From Punctularia strigosozonata HHB-11173 SS5 (Eukaryota > Basidiomycota > Agaricomycetes > Corticiales > Punctulariaceae), in contig NW_006767436.1 of the NCBI RefSeq assembly GCF_000264995.1, forward strand, positions 1,328,800-1,392,799: a stretch of DNA of 64,000 nt, read 5' to 3'. The notes under the pieces were generated by a model. It was given only the letters and a program-made list of their open reading frames with translations. It was not told the DNA's origin and searched no databases. Of the stretch, positions 47,136-56,291 are shown piece after piece; the first letter of the stretch is position 1; each line of letters starts with the position of its first letter. The position numbers were made by a program, and so were the translations under genes.

Positions 47136-47380
47136 CCGAAATGACCGTTTACAGACAGGAATTTGTCATACACGTGACCCTCTCTCTTCCTCATTCGCTG
47201 CTCAGCCCTTCTCAACGGACCTCCGCGTTTATGATGTCTATTTCCGCCCCACACCGTACGGGGGCATAAACGTACAGCATAACCCACAGACCGGGGTTTG
47301 AACTGTTTATTCTGTGTTTCTGTCGCTACAGATCTTACGGGAAGTCATCCAGTACATGTTGAGATGTTAACACGAACTTG

Positions 47381-47820
47381 CTATTCTAATTGCTCCGCGA
47401 AATCAGGCTCCTCCTCCTCGGGCTCGTGAAGCCCTGGTTCAACATCGTGCCAGTCCCCCTGTAGGTAAGCCTCCGGAGGGGGCCGGTACTGCTCCGCCGC
47501 ATGAAATAATCGTAACACGTCTCTGGTGTAACGGGCCGTTGAGGAAACGCAGTTGTGTAATGCCACGGCGTTCTGCAGGAAGGCAATGGGATCTTGGGAC
47601 ATCAACGTGCGCACGTAAGGCTGCTTGATGTAGATTCCTGAGTGATATTCGCGGCGTAGGACTGAGAGCTCTTCGGAACCCACACAGCGGAAGAGCGCGT
47701 GGACCTCGTCCTCGACATCGTTTTGACAGAGCCGGCAGAGGCGCCACTACTCTCGCGGAATGGCCTCTTGCCGTCGCTCGCGGCATGCCGAAGGAGCCGG
47801 ATGATACGCGAGGGGCGGAC
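47381..47820 (-). mobile_element. Remnant of the 3' end of a LINE (non-LTR) polyprotein
   Basis: Minus-strand translation gives CRLCQNDVEDEVHALFRC (47684-47737), a CX2CX8HX4C zinc-binding pattern with the ExxHxLFxC signature found after the reverse transcriptase in fungal LINEs. An open tail to the stop at 47381 follows. An in-frame TAG precedes WRLCRLC, and upstream similarity is in another frame (LLRHAASDGKRP), so it is a decayed fragment. No reverse transcriptase core is present. The family call rests on this short motif. Confidence 0.45.
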
Positions 47821-47863
47821 GAAGAGCGGAGCACAAATTTGACACCACTTATCCTTGCGTAAC

Positions 47864-47968
47864 AAGGAGACCAACTCCAAGCTACCACCAAAATATCCAA
47901 AGAAGAATTGGAGATAAATAGAAATGCCTGTAGTACGGTCCCTGGTTGCATGTATGTGACTCATTGGC
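47864..47968 (-). pseudogene. Inverted decayed fragment of the dehydrogenase kinase gene
   Basis: In reverse complement this matches 42517-42630: ATGAGTCACATACATGCAAC (against ATCCATGC in the gene) and ATTTTGGTGGTAGCTTGGAG. It encodes MSHIHAT and YFGGSLELVSL and keeps the intervening intron in mutated form, with both splice sites lost. Its order and orientation relative to the PDI copy mirror those of the source genes. Confidence 0.8.
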
Positions 47969-48090
47969 AAAGTCGCTTTACGATATTAGAGTATGTTCAC
48001 GTGAGCACATCAGTGACATAACTCTGAGTGGCGGTGCCAGTGTGCTTGTGCCGTTCACTACGACCGCCGCGAAAAATTACCTTCAGAGCG

Positions 48091-48415
48091 ATGAACAACC
48101 AGCACGGCGACAATTCAGGTCCTACCGGGCAGGCCGGTGGTGCTTTCATGCCATCCATGAAACAAGATATGGAATACATCTGTGCTGGTACGCTGCCTTG
48201 AAGCGCTCTGAATGACGGATCTTACTCAGTCGGTTCTCAACAGACTGTGGTGCTAAGAACGAGATCCGCTCGAGGGAGCCAATACGATGCAGAGAATGCG
48301 GCCATCGTATCATGTATAAGAAGAGGACTCGGCGAAGTACTTGCTTTCTTAGTGGATACTCCCAGAGGCTGAATGTTCCGACGACTTTGTAGTGGTGCAG
48401 ATGGAAGCGCGATGA
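48091..48415 (+). CDS. RPB12: RNA polymerase I/II/III shared subunit Rpb12 (RPABC4, Rpc10)
   Basis: This is a 70-residue zinc-binding subunit common to all three nuclear RNA polymerases. Three exons join with GT-AG introns: 48091-48187, 48244-48336, 48393-48415 (213 nt in all). The N-terminal extension is [19 protein letters not shown]. The zinc ribbon is [12 protein letters not shown] then [17 protein letters not shown], with CX2C...CX2C all present. The end is RRMVQMEAR, stop at 48413-48415, one residue different from the yeast RLVQFEAR type. The total of 70 residues equals yeast Rpc10. No single open frame exceeds about 33 codons, so length-based searches miss it. It sits just beyond the rearranged PDI block. 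Confidence 0.95.
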
Positions 48416-50351
48416 CCCAGCGCCGTATATCCAGTGCAACATGGCCGTCAACTTTATACCCTATCGACACCTTTTCTCCCGAGCGGATCAAACGGCGACG
48501 CCAGGGCGCATGTACCCTTACGGAGATCGATGGCCAATAGCCATGCGTCCAGATGTGCAGGCAGCATGGGCCGGTCTTGTTAGACTGGTATAAGCATGCA
48601 TATTTATGCGTAAGGTGGCTACCGAACAAGCACTACCACCGCCGTCGGACCCATAACCACAGATTTAGCATGCATGTTACGACAATGCGGTCGAGAATAA
48701 TGTATACGTCTCTGTCCACCGATAACGTCGAACGTTCATTGTCCCAAACAGCGACAACGTTGCCGCGTGAATTGATGCACTAGGAGTATGTCAAGTTCAA
48801 CATCTGAGAAAACTTGATGTGTCTTTACAATTACACACCGTCAGAGTCACCAGTTCATCGTCCTGCTCTAATTTCTTCCATTTGTATTCCTTGTCATCGA
48901 CTTTGAATCGACGTGACCTACAGGATCCTCAACGCCGGCCCAAGACAAAAGAATCGTCATCTGTACTCGCTGGTGGATTTCTTCCGTCTTCTGAGATCTG
49001 TGAGTTCATACTACAATCGAGAACGAGTCAACACGGCATGAAGCTGGAGAACAATCCCACCCACTTCTTCGATGCCGAATATCACCTTTGCAGAATATTC
49101 ATGTCGCCAGGCGATTTCACCAGCAAGCTCCCATATATTATTTCTGTGGTTGCGCCTCTCGAACGTAGTGTGATTGCTCATCATAAGATTCCCGGGGAAG
49201 GGGTGAGAGAACTGGTGAACGATAAATCTCATGCTTTCTGCGAATTGAATATAAATCTTCACCTTATACATCTCGATCTGATTGTTAGATCCCTCCATGA
49301 TCTGGTTGACCCGGAATGTCCGCATGTCTCTGTCTTCGGATTCAGAGAAGATGAAGAGGAGTTGAATATCACTGGTGGGCATGGCTAAGCGGGTATCGTA
49401 CGGAGGGTGACGAGACATACCCTCAACTCTTTATTTGACGATTACCGAAGATGACGCAGTGGGAAGGATATCCGAACCTCCGGAGGGCCTTTGCCATGCG
49501 GTGTTCAACAAGTTTCCTGCAATGGTTCCCCTGATCTCGGTGGCTGCCGGACGAGCATGTGGAAGTGAGAGGGCGCGCGGATCAAAGACCTTGTGCTTCC
49601 TGACGCTACGGAATGCCACTGTGCCCCACGTTGGAATAGAGTACTCCTGACGGGTGCGCAAGAAGACCAAAATGAAAGTATCGGAAGCAGGGCCCTGCGA
49701 TCCGAAAGCTAAGAGATTTGGGTGTCGTGAGCTATTGCGGCCTGTACAGGCAAGCCATTGTTCGAGGGCGTGTAAGGATAGAAGCTCCTGTTCACAGCTA
49801 CACGAGCTTTCGGACCGCAGCTAGTAGAGCTGCGTGTGGTCGACGGATGATGCCTGACGTCTGGCATCGCACCGTGTTCTTAAAGCGTGATGTTTTCCAG
49901 GACATATCCGATGCGAGTCGGTCCGCAGGGCCTCACATCGGCAAGGCTCCTGAGATACGACGCGATAGAGATCGGCGGTATGGCGGGGGTCATGCAACCA
50001 AAGCACGGTGCGATGAGAGCGAGATAACTGCGAGATAATCACGCCAGTGCGGAGTTAAATGTTTCCAAGAGCTGCATGCGGAGGCACGGTGCACGATCGG
50101 CCTTATTGTTGGGAGTAAGTTAGCACTGCCGGAGACTCGGAGTATCCAACTCTCCCTCTTGAAGTTGTAACTTGTAAGTTGCGGGCGGAGGCTGTACGGG
50201 GTCGAAATCACCTGACCGCTGACCCTATTCGCGTTCGGCTGACGTCGCTCGGCAAGTCCCCTTCCGGCCCCGATGCAGATTCCGACGGTTTTGCCACTCA
50301 TCTCGGTTCCAAACTCCTATACACACTGACGCTCATCTCGTAAAACCCATC
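48416..50351. other. 1.9-kb region with no recognised gene
   Basis: It holds one longish plus-strand open frame (48819-49388, about 190 codons) and an antisense one (49011-49418). Neither carries a motif I recognise, and both could be chance or relics. The right 300 bp presumably contain the promoter of the bZIP gene at 50352. No terminal repeats or reverse transcriptase motifs were seen. Confidence 0.4.
48819..49388 (+). CDS. Uncertain hypothetical ORF
   Basis: The frame is open for about 190 codons and reads, in its second half, SPGDFTSKLPYIISVVAPLE then CELNINLHLIHLDLIVRSL. No family, signal peptide or clear introns were recognised. The first codon is not a convincing ATG in context, and the opposite strand is also open for 135 codons, so chance is a real possibility. 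Confidence 0.2.
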   Translation: MSLQLHTVRVTSSSSCSNFFHLYSLSSTLNRRDLQDPQRRPKTKESSSVLAGGFLPSSEICEFILQSRTSQHGMKLENNPTHFFDAEYHLCRIFMSPGDFTSKLPYIISVVAPLERSVIAHHKIPGEGVRELVNDKSHAFCELNINLHLIHLDLIVRSLHDLVDPECPHVSVFGFREDEEELNITGGHG

Positions 50352-52229
50352 ATGTCAACCGCTCGTGGGCAGTCCTATGACCCCCAGGTACTCTCGTGTC
50401 CTGTACGGCATACAGTTGCTCATGGTCCATAGGATTCTGATATAGAAACACCGTCGTTAGACGGACATGAGGGAGAGACCGGCAAGGATGCAGCGAAACC
50501 AGGACGAAAGAAGAATCCAAAGTACGTGTAGCTACACTGCAGCGCAGCGCGCACTCGGTCCGACCATGAATGACTTTGTAGTTCGCAGGCAGCTCGTCGA
50601 GACCAGAATCGCATCGCTCAGCGTGAGTTCCGACTCAGGAAGCAGCAACGCGTGAGTGTTCGAGCTCAGTCCCTCGCCCACTCGTATGAAACTATCGAAA
50701 TAGATTCGTGATCTCGAAGCCCGCGTAGAGATCCTATCAGGTAGTAAAGATGAGGCAGTATCAGAGCTGAGATTGACACTGAAAGGTGGGTTGTCACGTT
50801 TCGTACCGGTCCTACTACCTCGCCTAACGCTTCGTGTGTTAGACCTCATGGAGGAGAATCAGCAGCTGCGTAATCTTGTGCGGGGACTGAGTCAATTCAT
50901 CGGCGAAGGTTCTGGCGGTTTACTCTCGAAACTTGGCTGGGGTATGGAAGAGTTCACAAATTTTGTCAACCGAGGCGAGACGGACACTGCATACGAGAGC
51001 TATCAACGACGGAAGAAGCTACGCGCGGAACAAGAAGCAGCTGCAGCATCGCAAAACGGCCAGGGCGGTCACAAGCGTTCTGCAGAAGAACAATCCATCA
51101 TGGGACCATCCAAAAAGGCTAGAGAGAGCAGCTTACTACCTGACCCCCAAAGCATTGGGACATATCCGCTTATGGTATCCGTGCCTCCCGCTCCTTCCCC
51201 TGGCAGCACGCATACTGGCGCAGGTCGCTCTTCACACGAAAGCAGCCTGTTCTCGGATTTAATGCGAGGCTCCGGAGGCTCTCCCATGTTCATGCCCCCA
51301 GCTCCCGCTTCCACTCAATCTACGTCGCCAACCTACGGCAACCAACCTGTCTCGAATGCTGTGAATGGCCAGCTCGCGTATCAACCGCCTTACGCGAATC
51401 CTCCCATTATGCCTTCTGGCACTATGAATTCGGAGACACCGCTTGTATCAATGCCGTTTACTAGCAATACGCCGGTCTCCATGTCCCAACCTCAACGTAC
51501 AATAACTGAGCAGGTGACACCAAGGGAGGCGGATGTCGAAGACGACCCAAAGAAGAATGAAGCATATAAACTCATACAGTGAGCGTTGTTGCATAACCCG
51601 CGGTAGCAGCATCTCATACAATATTTCCACTTTTCACCTAGTTATCATCTTGATAACTACAAGCGGAATCGTGGATATTGCTTACCCGCTTCTTTGCGGC
51701 CCACTCTGGTGCAGAGGTAGGAGACTGCGAATTATTTACATCCGCGTCGCTAATAGCGTCATTCAGCACGGTCCCTCATGGTAAGATCAAGACTGCCCAC
51801 GATGATGGTGATGTATTCTGATTCCAGCACAGAAAGTGTAATCGACGGTATTGTGCATCCTGAGCTGCGTGATAGGATTATTCTCCTGCGAGGTAGGTTC
51901 ACGCAGTGACAAACGAACCCATGCTCACGTTCCTCAGGTCGATTCGACTTGATTGACTGTCTACACGAGTATCGTATAAATGTGACGGTCCATGGCGACG
52001 ATGTATTAGCCCACACAAATTGGGAGCTCAACGAAAAGTGGTTGAGGAAATATAGGTGTGCTCGCATTTATTCCCCACCGTTGCCGTTGCTGACATTCGT
52101 GCTTCGTACAGTTTTCTTGCCGACCAAGCAACCCTCAATACAGCCAACCGTTGGAGAAGAGAGCGCGGCGAGCCCGACTTGCTGATAACTGACATCGTAC
52201 CTGGAGACGGATCTTCGGAAGAGTCTTGA
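50352..52229 (+). CDS. bZIP transcription factor with DUF3425-like C-terminal domain
   Basis: A nuclear DNA-binding regulator. MSTARGQSYDPQ is spliced (intron about 50388-50432) to DSDIETPSLDGHEGETGKD. The basic region then follows across two more introns: GRKKNPNSQAARRDQNRIAQ, REFRLRKQQR, IRDLEARVEIL, with the NxxAxRxxxxR-like core. The leucine zipper continues as LRLTLK-DLMEENQQLRNLVRG. The middle (51100-51520) is a Pro/Ser/Thr/Met-rich probable activation region. The C-terminal exons give EAYKLIQ-YHLDNYKRNRGYCLPASL, RPTLVQR, DGIVHPELRDRIILLRGRFD, VTVHGDDVLAHTNWELNEKW, characteristic of the DUF3425 domain that accompanies many fungal bZIPs. Stop at 52227-52229. Its targets cannot be predicted from sequence. 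Confidence 0.88.
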
Positions 52230-52414
52230 ATTCCGCTCTCCGGGTGATTGCGGCTCTCTAGGGTTTTACTGCCACGTTTTTCATTGTTGTGTCCTGTGTT
52301 AACTCGATGTATCTCTAGTGACAAAGTACCCATTTGTATAGTATTATTTGTCGAGTAATAGCTTGATGACAGAACTTGCACTGAGATAGCGGACAGCGCC
52401 TGTCCCCTTGAGTA

Positions 52415-52782
52415 TCACCACGAAGCCTTGCGGACGCCAGGCAATTCGCCGTTGCGCGCTTTGAGCTTGAATTGGAACTAGAACTGACGTTAAGGAAATC
52501 CGGCTGATCGACTGGCACACTCACCCGGCATAGCGCGAACTCGCTCATGACACCTCTGCCTCGACCGGTCTCTGCACAGCGGTTCTTCACGGTGCTGGGG
52601 CGTGCGTGTTTATCGAACGTGTTGAGTTGAAGCTGGGCTTGGTGGCGGACTTGGGGTGGAAGGGTTTGGTTGCGGGCGACGTATAGGTATGCGCGACGAA
52701 TGACTTCGTTGGCGGCGACACCATGGCGAGCCTTGATATCGCGTATAACGCGCGCGTTGCGCTGCGCTAGAGGACCGAGCAT
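52415..52782 (-). CDS. MRP2: Mitochondrial ribosomal protein uS14m (Mrp2)
   Basis: A small-subunit protein of the mitochondrial ribosome. The start MLGPLAQRNARVIRDIKARH (52780-52782) was chosen because it gives the family's usual length of about 115; an upstream in-frame ATG at 52881 would add 33 residues. The body reads YLYVARNQTLPPQVRHQAQL, NRCAETGRGRGVMSEFALCR. A short intron (about 52477-52525) leads to FQFKLKARNGELPGVRKASW, the classic uS14 ending, stop at 52415-52417. Only one of the four zinc-ribbon cysteines of the bacterial-type C+ form remains, as in other fungal Mrp2. Confidence 0.93.
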
Positions 52783-53009
52783 AGTCGGTTGAAGCAAGGG
52801 GAACACGTTACGACAAACGCTCAGAACGGAGGCGAGTAGGCGAAGACTTCTGCTCAGCTCGGCGTTATCCGGGTTCGCCACTGACCACCATCAACGGCCT
52901 CCACTCCACCTTGGCGTGCTCCTCCCGGAACACTGTTATGGGCGTTTAATCGTGCGCGAAATCTTTCGATTTACGGAACAGTTTACTGACCCCTGGCTTG
53001 TAGCTTAGA
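52783..53009. promoter_or_regulatory. Short bidirectional promoter, uS14m / small membrane protein
   Basis: Only 227 bp separate the two divergent starts, so the genes probably share a promoter. No TATA box is visible. Confidence 0.5.
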
Positions 53010-53252
53010 ATGCCCAGAATACTTCGTTTCACGAATAGTCAACGACGTACCATCGTCTCCGCTTTGTTCGCCTGCACATTTCTCGCGTCTGTGGTCACCG
53101 TTTCCGCGTCCAACTTCTTACCGTGCCCGGCGCATCCCACTCGTAATCGCTTTGCCGACGATGGCAGCAACGCCCCCGTACGCTCAGGGTCCGTGACAGT
53201 GGAGAAAAGGCCGAGGAGGTGGATAGAAGAGACCAGGCCAAACTCGCAGTGA
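53010..53252 (+). CDS. Small single-helix membrane protein, possibly mitochondrial
   Basis: 80 residues in one exon. A basic N-terminus (MPRILRFTNSQRR) is followed by one hydrophobic helix (TIVSALFACTFLASVVTVSA), then SNFLPCPAHPTRNRFADD and a basic end VEKRPRRWIEETRPNSQ. The architecture resembles small fungal inner-membrane proteins that assist respiratory-complex assembly. The head-to-head position with a mitochondrial ribosomal protein gene supports that location, but I cannot assign a named family. Confidence 0.6.
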   Translation: MPRILRFTNSQRRTIVSALFACTFLASVVTVSASNFLPCPAHPTRNRFADDGSNAPVRSGSVTVEKRPRRWIEETRPNSQ

Positions 53253-53525
53253 TGGGAGGCTTAGTGAACGGGGAACGACTACGAAGGGCAGCATCCTTAT
53301 GGACGCCGAAAGTTCGAAGATTCTACGACTTCGTTCATACACGGGCGATTATGCCTCTAATAATGCAGTAATAACCATAGAGCAACACCCTGCCTGGTCC
53401 CCCTTCATCATCTGCTACCCGACATCTGTCTTTCCGAATTCCTTCGGAACTGCTCCTCTTGCTCTGCATGCGTCCCACTAACCGGATATCTGGTTAGAGC
53501 ATGTACTTATCAAAAGAAAGCCCAC

Positions 53526-56291
53526 TCACGGAAGAGGGTTCTCTTGTATGGGAATGCATGCAAGGAAGGCAAGAAACGCGACTGCTGCTTGGCAAATGAA
53601 CACAACTCGGAGTGCGGCCGAATACGAGTCAACTGCCGCTTTTCTCGTTTGCGGATCCAACTCCGGTATGATGGCCGTTGAATGCCTGAGGTTGTATGAT
53701 TCAGGTGTGAGTTGCTCCGGGATGATATTCCAGATGGAGCACAAACCGGATTTTCTCGATGATCTACCGCCTAACTCAGTATAACATCTCAAAGGAGAGG
53801 CACCGCACATACTTCGAGAGCATTTGGGCCTTGTATTCGCTGCCGTAACTTGTCATTCAAGACGCCTTGAAGGATGGCGCCGCTGAGGCTATTAAGGCGA
53901 TGTCGTGCAAAGGACGAGAAGCAGATACTTTTGTGAGTCCATGTTGCATTCTATATATTACATACGTACCTGACTCCGAGTACCTGTCCTGTAGTCCTAA
54001 ACAGATATGTAACTAGAAAGGTTAGTAATCAAGGTCCAGGTAGTTATATGCTCGGACTCACTTCCGGTTGCGACCGCAATGTCTTCTTTGGAGACGGTAG
54101 CAATCATTGCCTGTGGTACGATGAGCGGGTGGCTGTTCATGCACAAGAAACTTTACTCACAATGAGTGTGCTTGTGATGAGGCTAGCCATCCCGAATCCT
54201 TGAGGCACGATATCGTACCAGAGATGGAAGGCCGACGTATCATCGTTCCAGAAAACCACGAGTACATTGGCAGCAACGGAGAGCCCAGCGGACGCTAGGG
54301 TAAGGGTATATAATTTCCCGGTGCGACGCATGAGCCTATTGTGAATGCCCATGTAAGTAGTGTTGTACCAAGAAAGCGATGAAGCTGACCATCCGGCGAA
54401 GACGCTGCCTGTTGAAAGGGCAACCTAAGTGAATAGTTAAGTTTCGATAAATGGGACGGCTTGAGGGGCGTACGGAGTGTGGTAGCAGGTGCAGTCCTAA
54501 GTAGCCGAGTTAGCCCAAGGTCGATTTACGTCGGTCGATGTTTCGTACCTGCATCCGTGGACGAGTCAAGACGGACCGAACTGAAATACTAACATGGTAT
54601 TGACATTCAAATTTTCGACTTCCCGTCGTTCCGGATACTCACCAGAGGAACGTTGTACAACTGAGGGACACATATCAATGCAGATCTGACGGTCAGGGTA
54701 TAACAAGACGGACCATCGAGAACGCCGCAATACTGCCCAAAAGGTTACAGATAGAGACGGCGAGGGGCGTTCTTTGAGTTATTAGGCGCAGCGGCATAAC
54801 AGGATATGGCGACCAATGCGTCTCGACCATAACAAACAAGATAGCGAATACAACGCTGGCCGCAAAGAGCCCAACGATGAGCGGGTGACCCCAGGGAAGT
54901 TCTTCAGAAGTCTTCAGGCTAAAACCGAGGAGCAATGTGCCCACTGTCCCCACCAGTGTGAAGGACCCAAGGGCATCTACGCGCCTCAGCTTGGAATACG
55001 TGCTTTGGTTTTCAACCTCCGACGGCAGCTTGATCGAGACCTTCCACATGACGAGGACAACAGAAAACACCAGGACCGGGATCTGATGCAATACAGGTTT
55101 AGTTACTATAAGGGCGAGACGCGTGGTGCTCATTACCTGCACGAGAAATGCCGCACGCCTTGATGAACCCGACACTGAGGTGAGCCGAGCGTTAAAGTGC
55201 AACAGTCACGTACCAGCCAAAGGCGTCGTTCATCCAGCCACCCAATGGCCCTCCCAATCCTGCGCCTAGTCCGAATAAACTAAATGTGGAGTCAATAAAA
55301 TCGGTGCGCAGCGAGATTCAATCACGCACATATTTGCCATGCCTTGGTACAGCCCGCGTTGCTTCCTGCATGTTAGCGTGAGGGTTAGGCGGTTGTGATT
55401 GCATTTATACATGACAGGACTCAACAGAGGAATGAGATCTGTCACCGCCACACTCGAGACTAAACAGTGTTCTCATAAGCTTGTGCATGCCCATAATGAG
55501 CGTCGTGAGGAATTTACCTGTCATGACCCTGTGCGGAGCGGGTGAGAAGGTGATAAGCTCGTCCGGCCGCATTCGAAGGTCACCTGAATGTACTGACCCT
55601 CCGCCTCCCATGCCTGCGACGGCGCGAGCGGCAATCAAGGCCTCCATCGACGGAGCAAGGCCACAAGCAATCGTTCCCAGACCTGGCCTTTGTTTAATAA
55701 GCGAACCGGTAGAGGACGAATACGATATGCACCAAAGAACGTCAGTCCCAAGAGCATGGCGCCCTTACGACCCAAGATGTCCGATAGACGTCCTACAAGC
55801 ACGGGACAATCAGATCCCGCTCCTGCGGCCGTTGCGGCATGCGTTACTGACCATAGAGTGGCGTGAAGCAGCACACGGAGAGTAAGTACGAGGTTCCGAT
55901 GTATGAAGCCTGGTTAGATCTACGAAGCGCTCAACCGAGCTGTACCATTCGACAGAAGAAGCCACGGACTTGTTGAAATAGCTTCCAATCGGGCTTAGCA
56001 ATGTTGCAACGATGGTTCCTGTGGGAAACGATTACCCCTGGTCCGGTCACGAATGTATTCTGTTTGAACGCTTGACTGACCGTCCAAAGCGCCAAGGAAG
56101 ACGGCGCTCCACAGACCGGCCAAAATCCAAGCGAGATCGGATCTGGATACCTGGTTCAGCATCGGCGCGCTCGATACATCAGAGCTTGTGTCCGCATCGG
56201 AGTCATCGACGGCATGGTAGGACGGCGGAGGCGACTCGCTGAGAAGCGCCCGTGTCTCCGCTGCGTCTGGCGAGGCGGTCCGGATCGTCAT
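53526..56291 (-). CDS. MFS transporter, DHA/Vba-like drug or amino-acid exporter type
   Basis: A polytopic major-facilitator protein with a hydrophilic N-terminus MTIRTASPDAAETRALLSES then SESPPPSYHAVDDSDAD, resembling fungal vacuolar and plasma-membrane exporters with 12-14 helices. The first helix is AWILAGLWSAVFLGALDG. The loop GRLSDILGRKGAMLLGLTFF is the MFS signature between helices 2 and 3. MEALIAARAVAGMGGGG is helix 4. Later helices are LGSFTLVGTVGTLLLGFSLK, IVGLFAASVVFAILFVMVET, TLTLASAGLSVAANVLVVFW and VVFICQAAVAFLAFLACIP. It ends IQENPLP at 53526. At least eight short introns are spread across the gene. Substrate is not predictable. A further 3' exon cannot be excluded. Confidence 0.83.

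Larger units (their letters stand above)
46530..47352. mobile_element. Tc1/mariner-like MITE cluster, probably nested
   Basis: A terminal repeat CTGGGTGCCGTTCCGTAAG starts at 46530 next to TA (46528-46529). A better one, CAGTGGGTGACTTCCCGTAA, starts at 46965 next to TA (46963-46964). The matching inverted end (CTTACGGGAAGTCATCCAG) stops at 47352 next to TA (47353-47354). TA target duplications and a CAGT-type start are usual for Tc1/mariner elements. No transposase frame is seen, so these would be non-autonomous. A third, weaker copy of the end (TGTTTCCGTAAGACC, about 46864) suggests nesting. Confidence 0.55.
46965..47352. mobile_element. 388-bp MITE with terminal inverted repeats and TA flanks
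   Basis: The left end CAGTGGGTGACTTCCCGTAA pairs with the right end CTTACGGGAAGTCATCCAG; the match continues inward over ATCTGTA, giving terminal repeats of about 27 bp. Both sides are flanked by TA. The interior holds a 9-bp hairpin (47037-47058) and a perfect 32-bp palindrome (47104-47135). No coding capacity is present. Confidence 0.6.

Noticed and set aside
48237-48629. 130-codon minus-strand frame
   Set aside because: It overlaps the confirmed RPB12 exons on the opposite strand and has no motif of its own.
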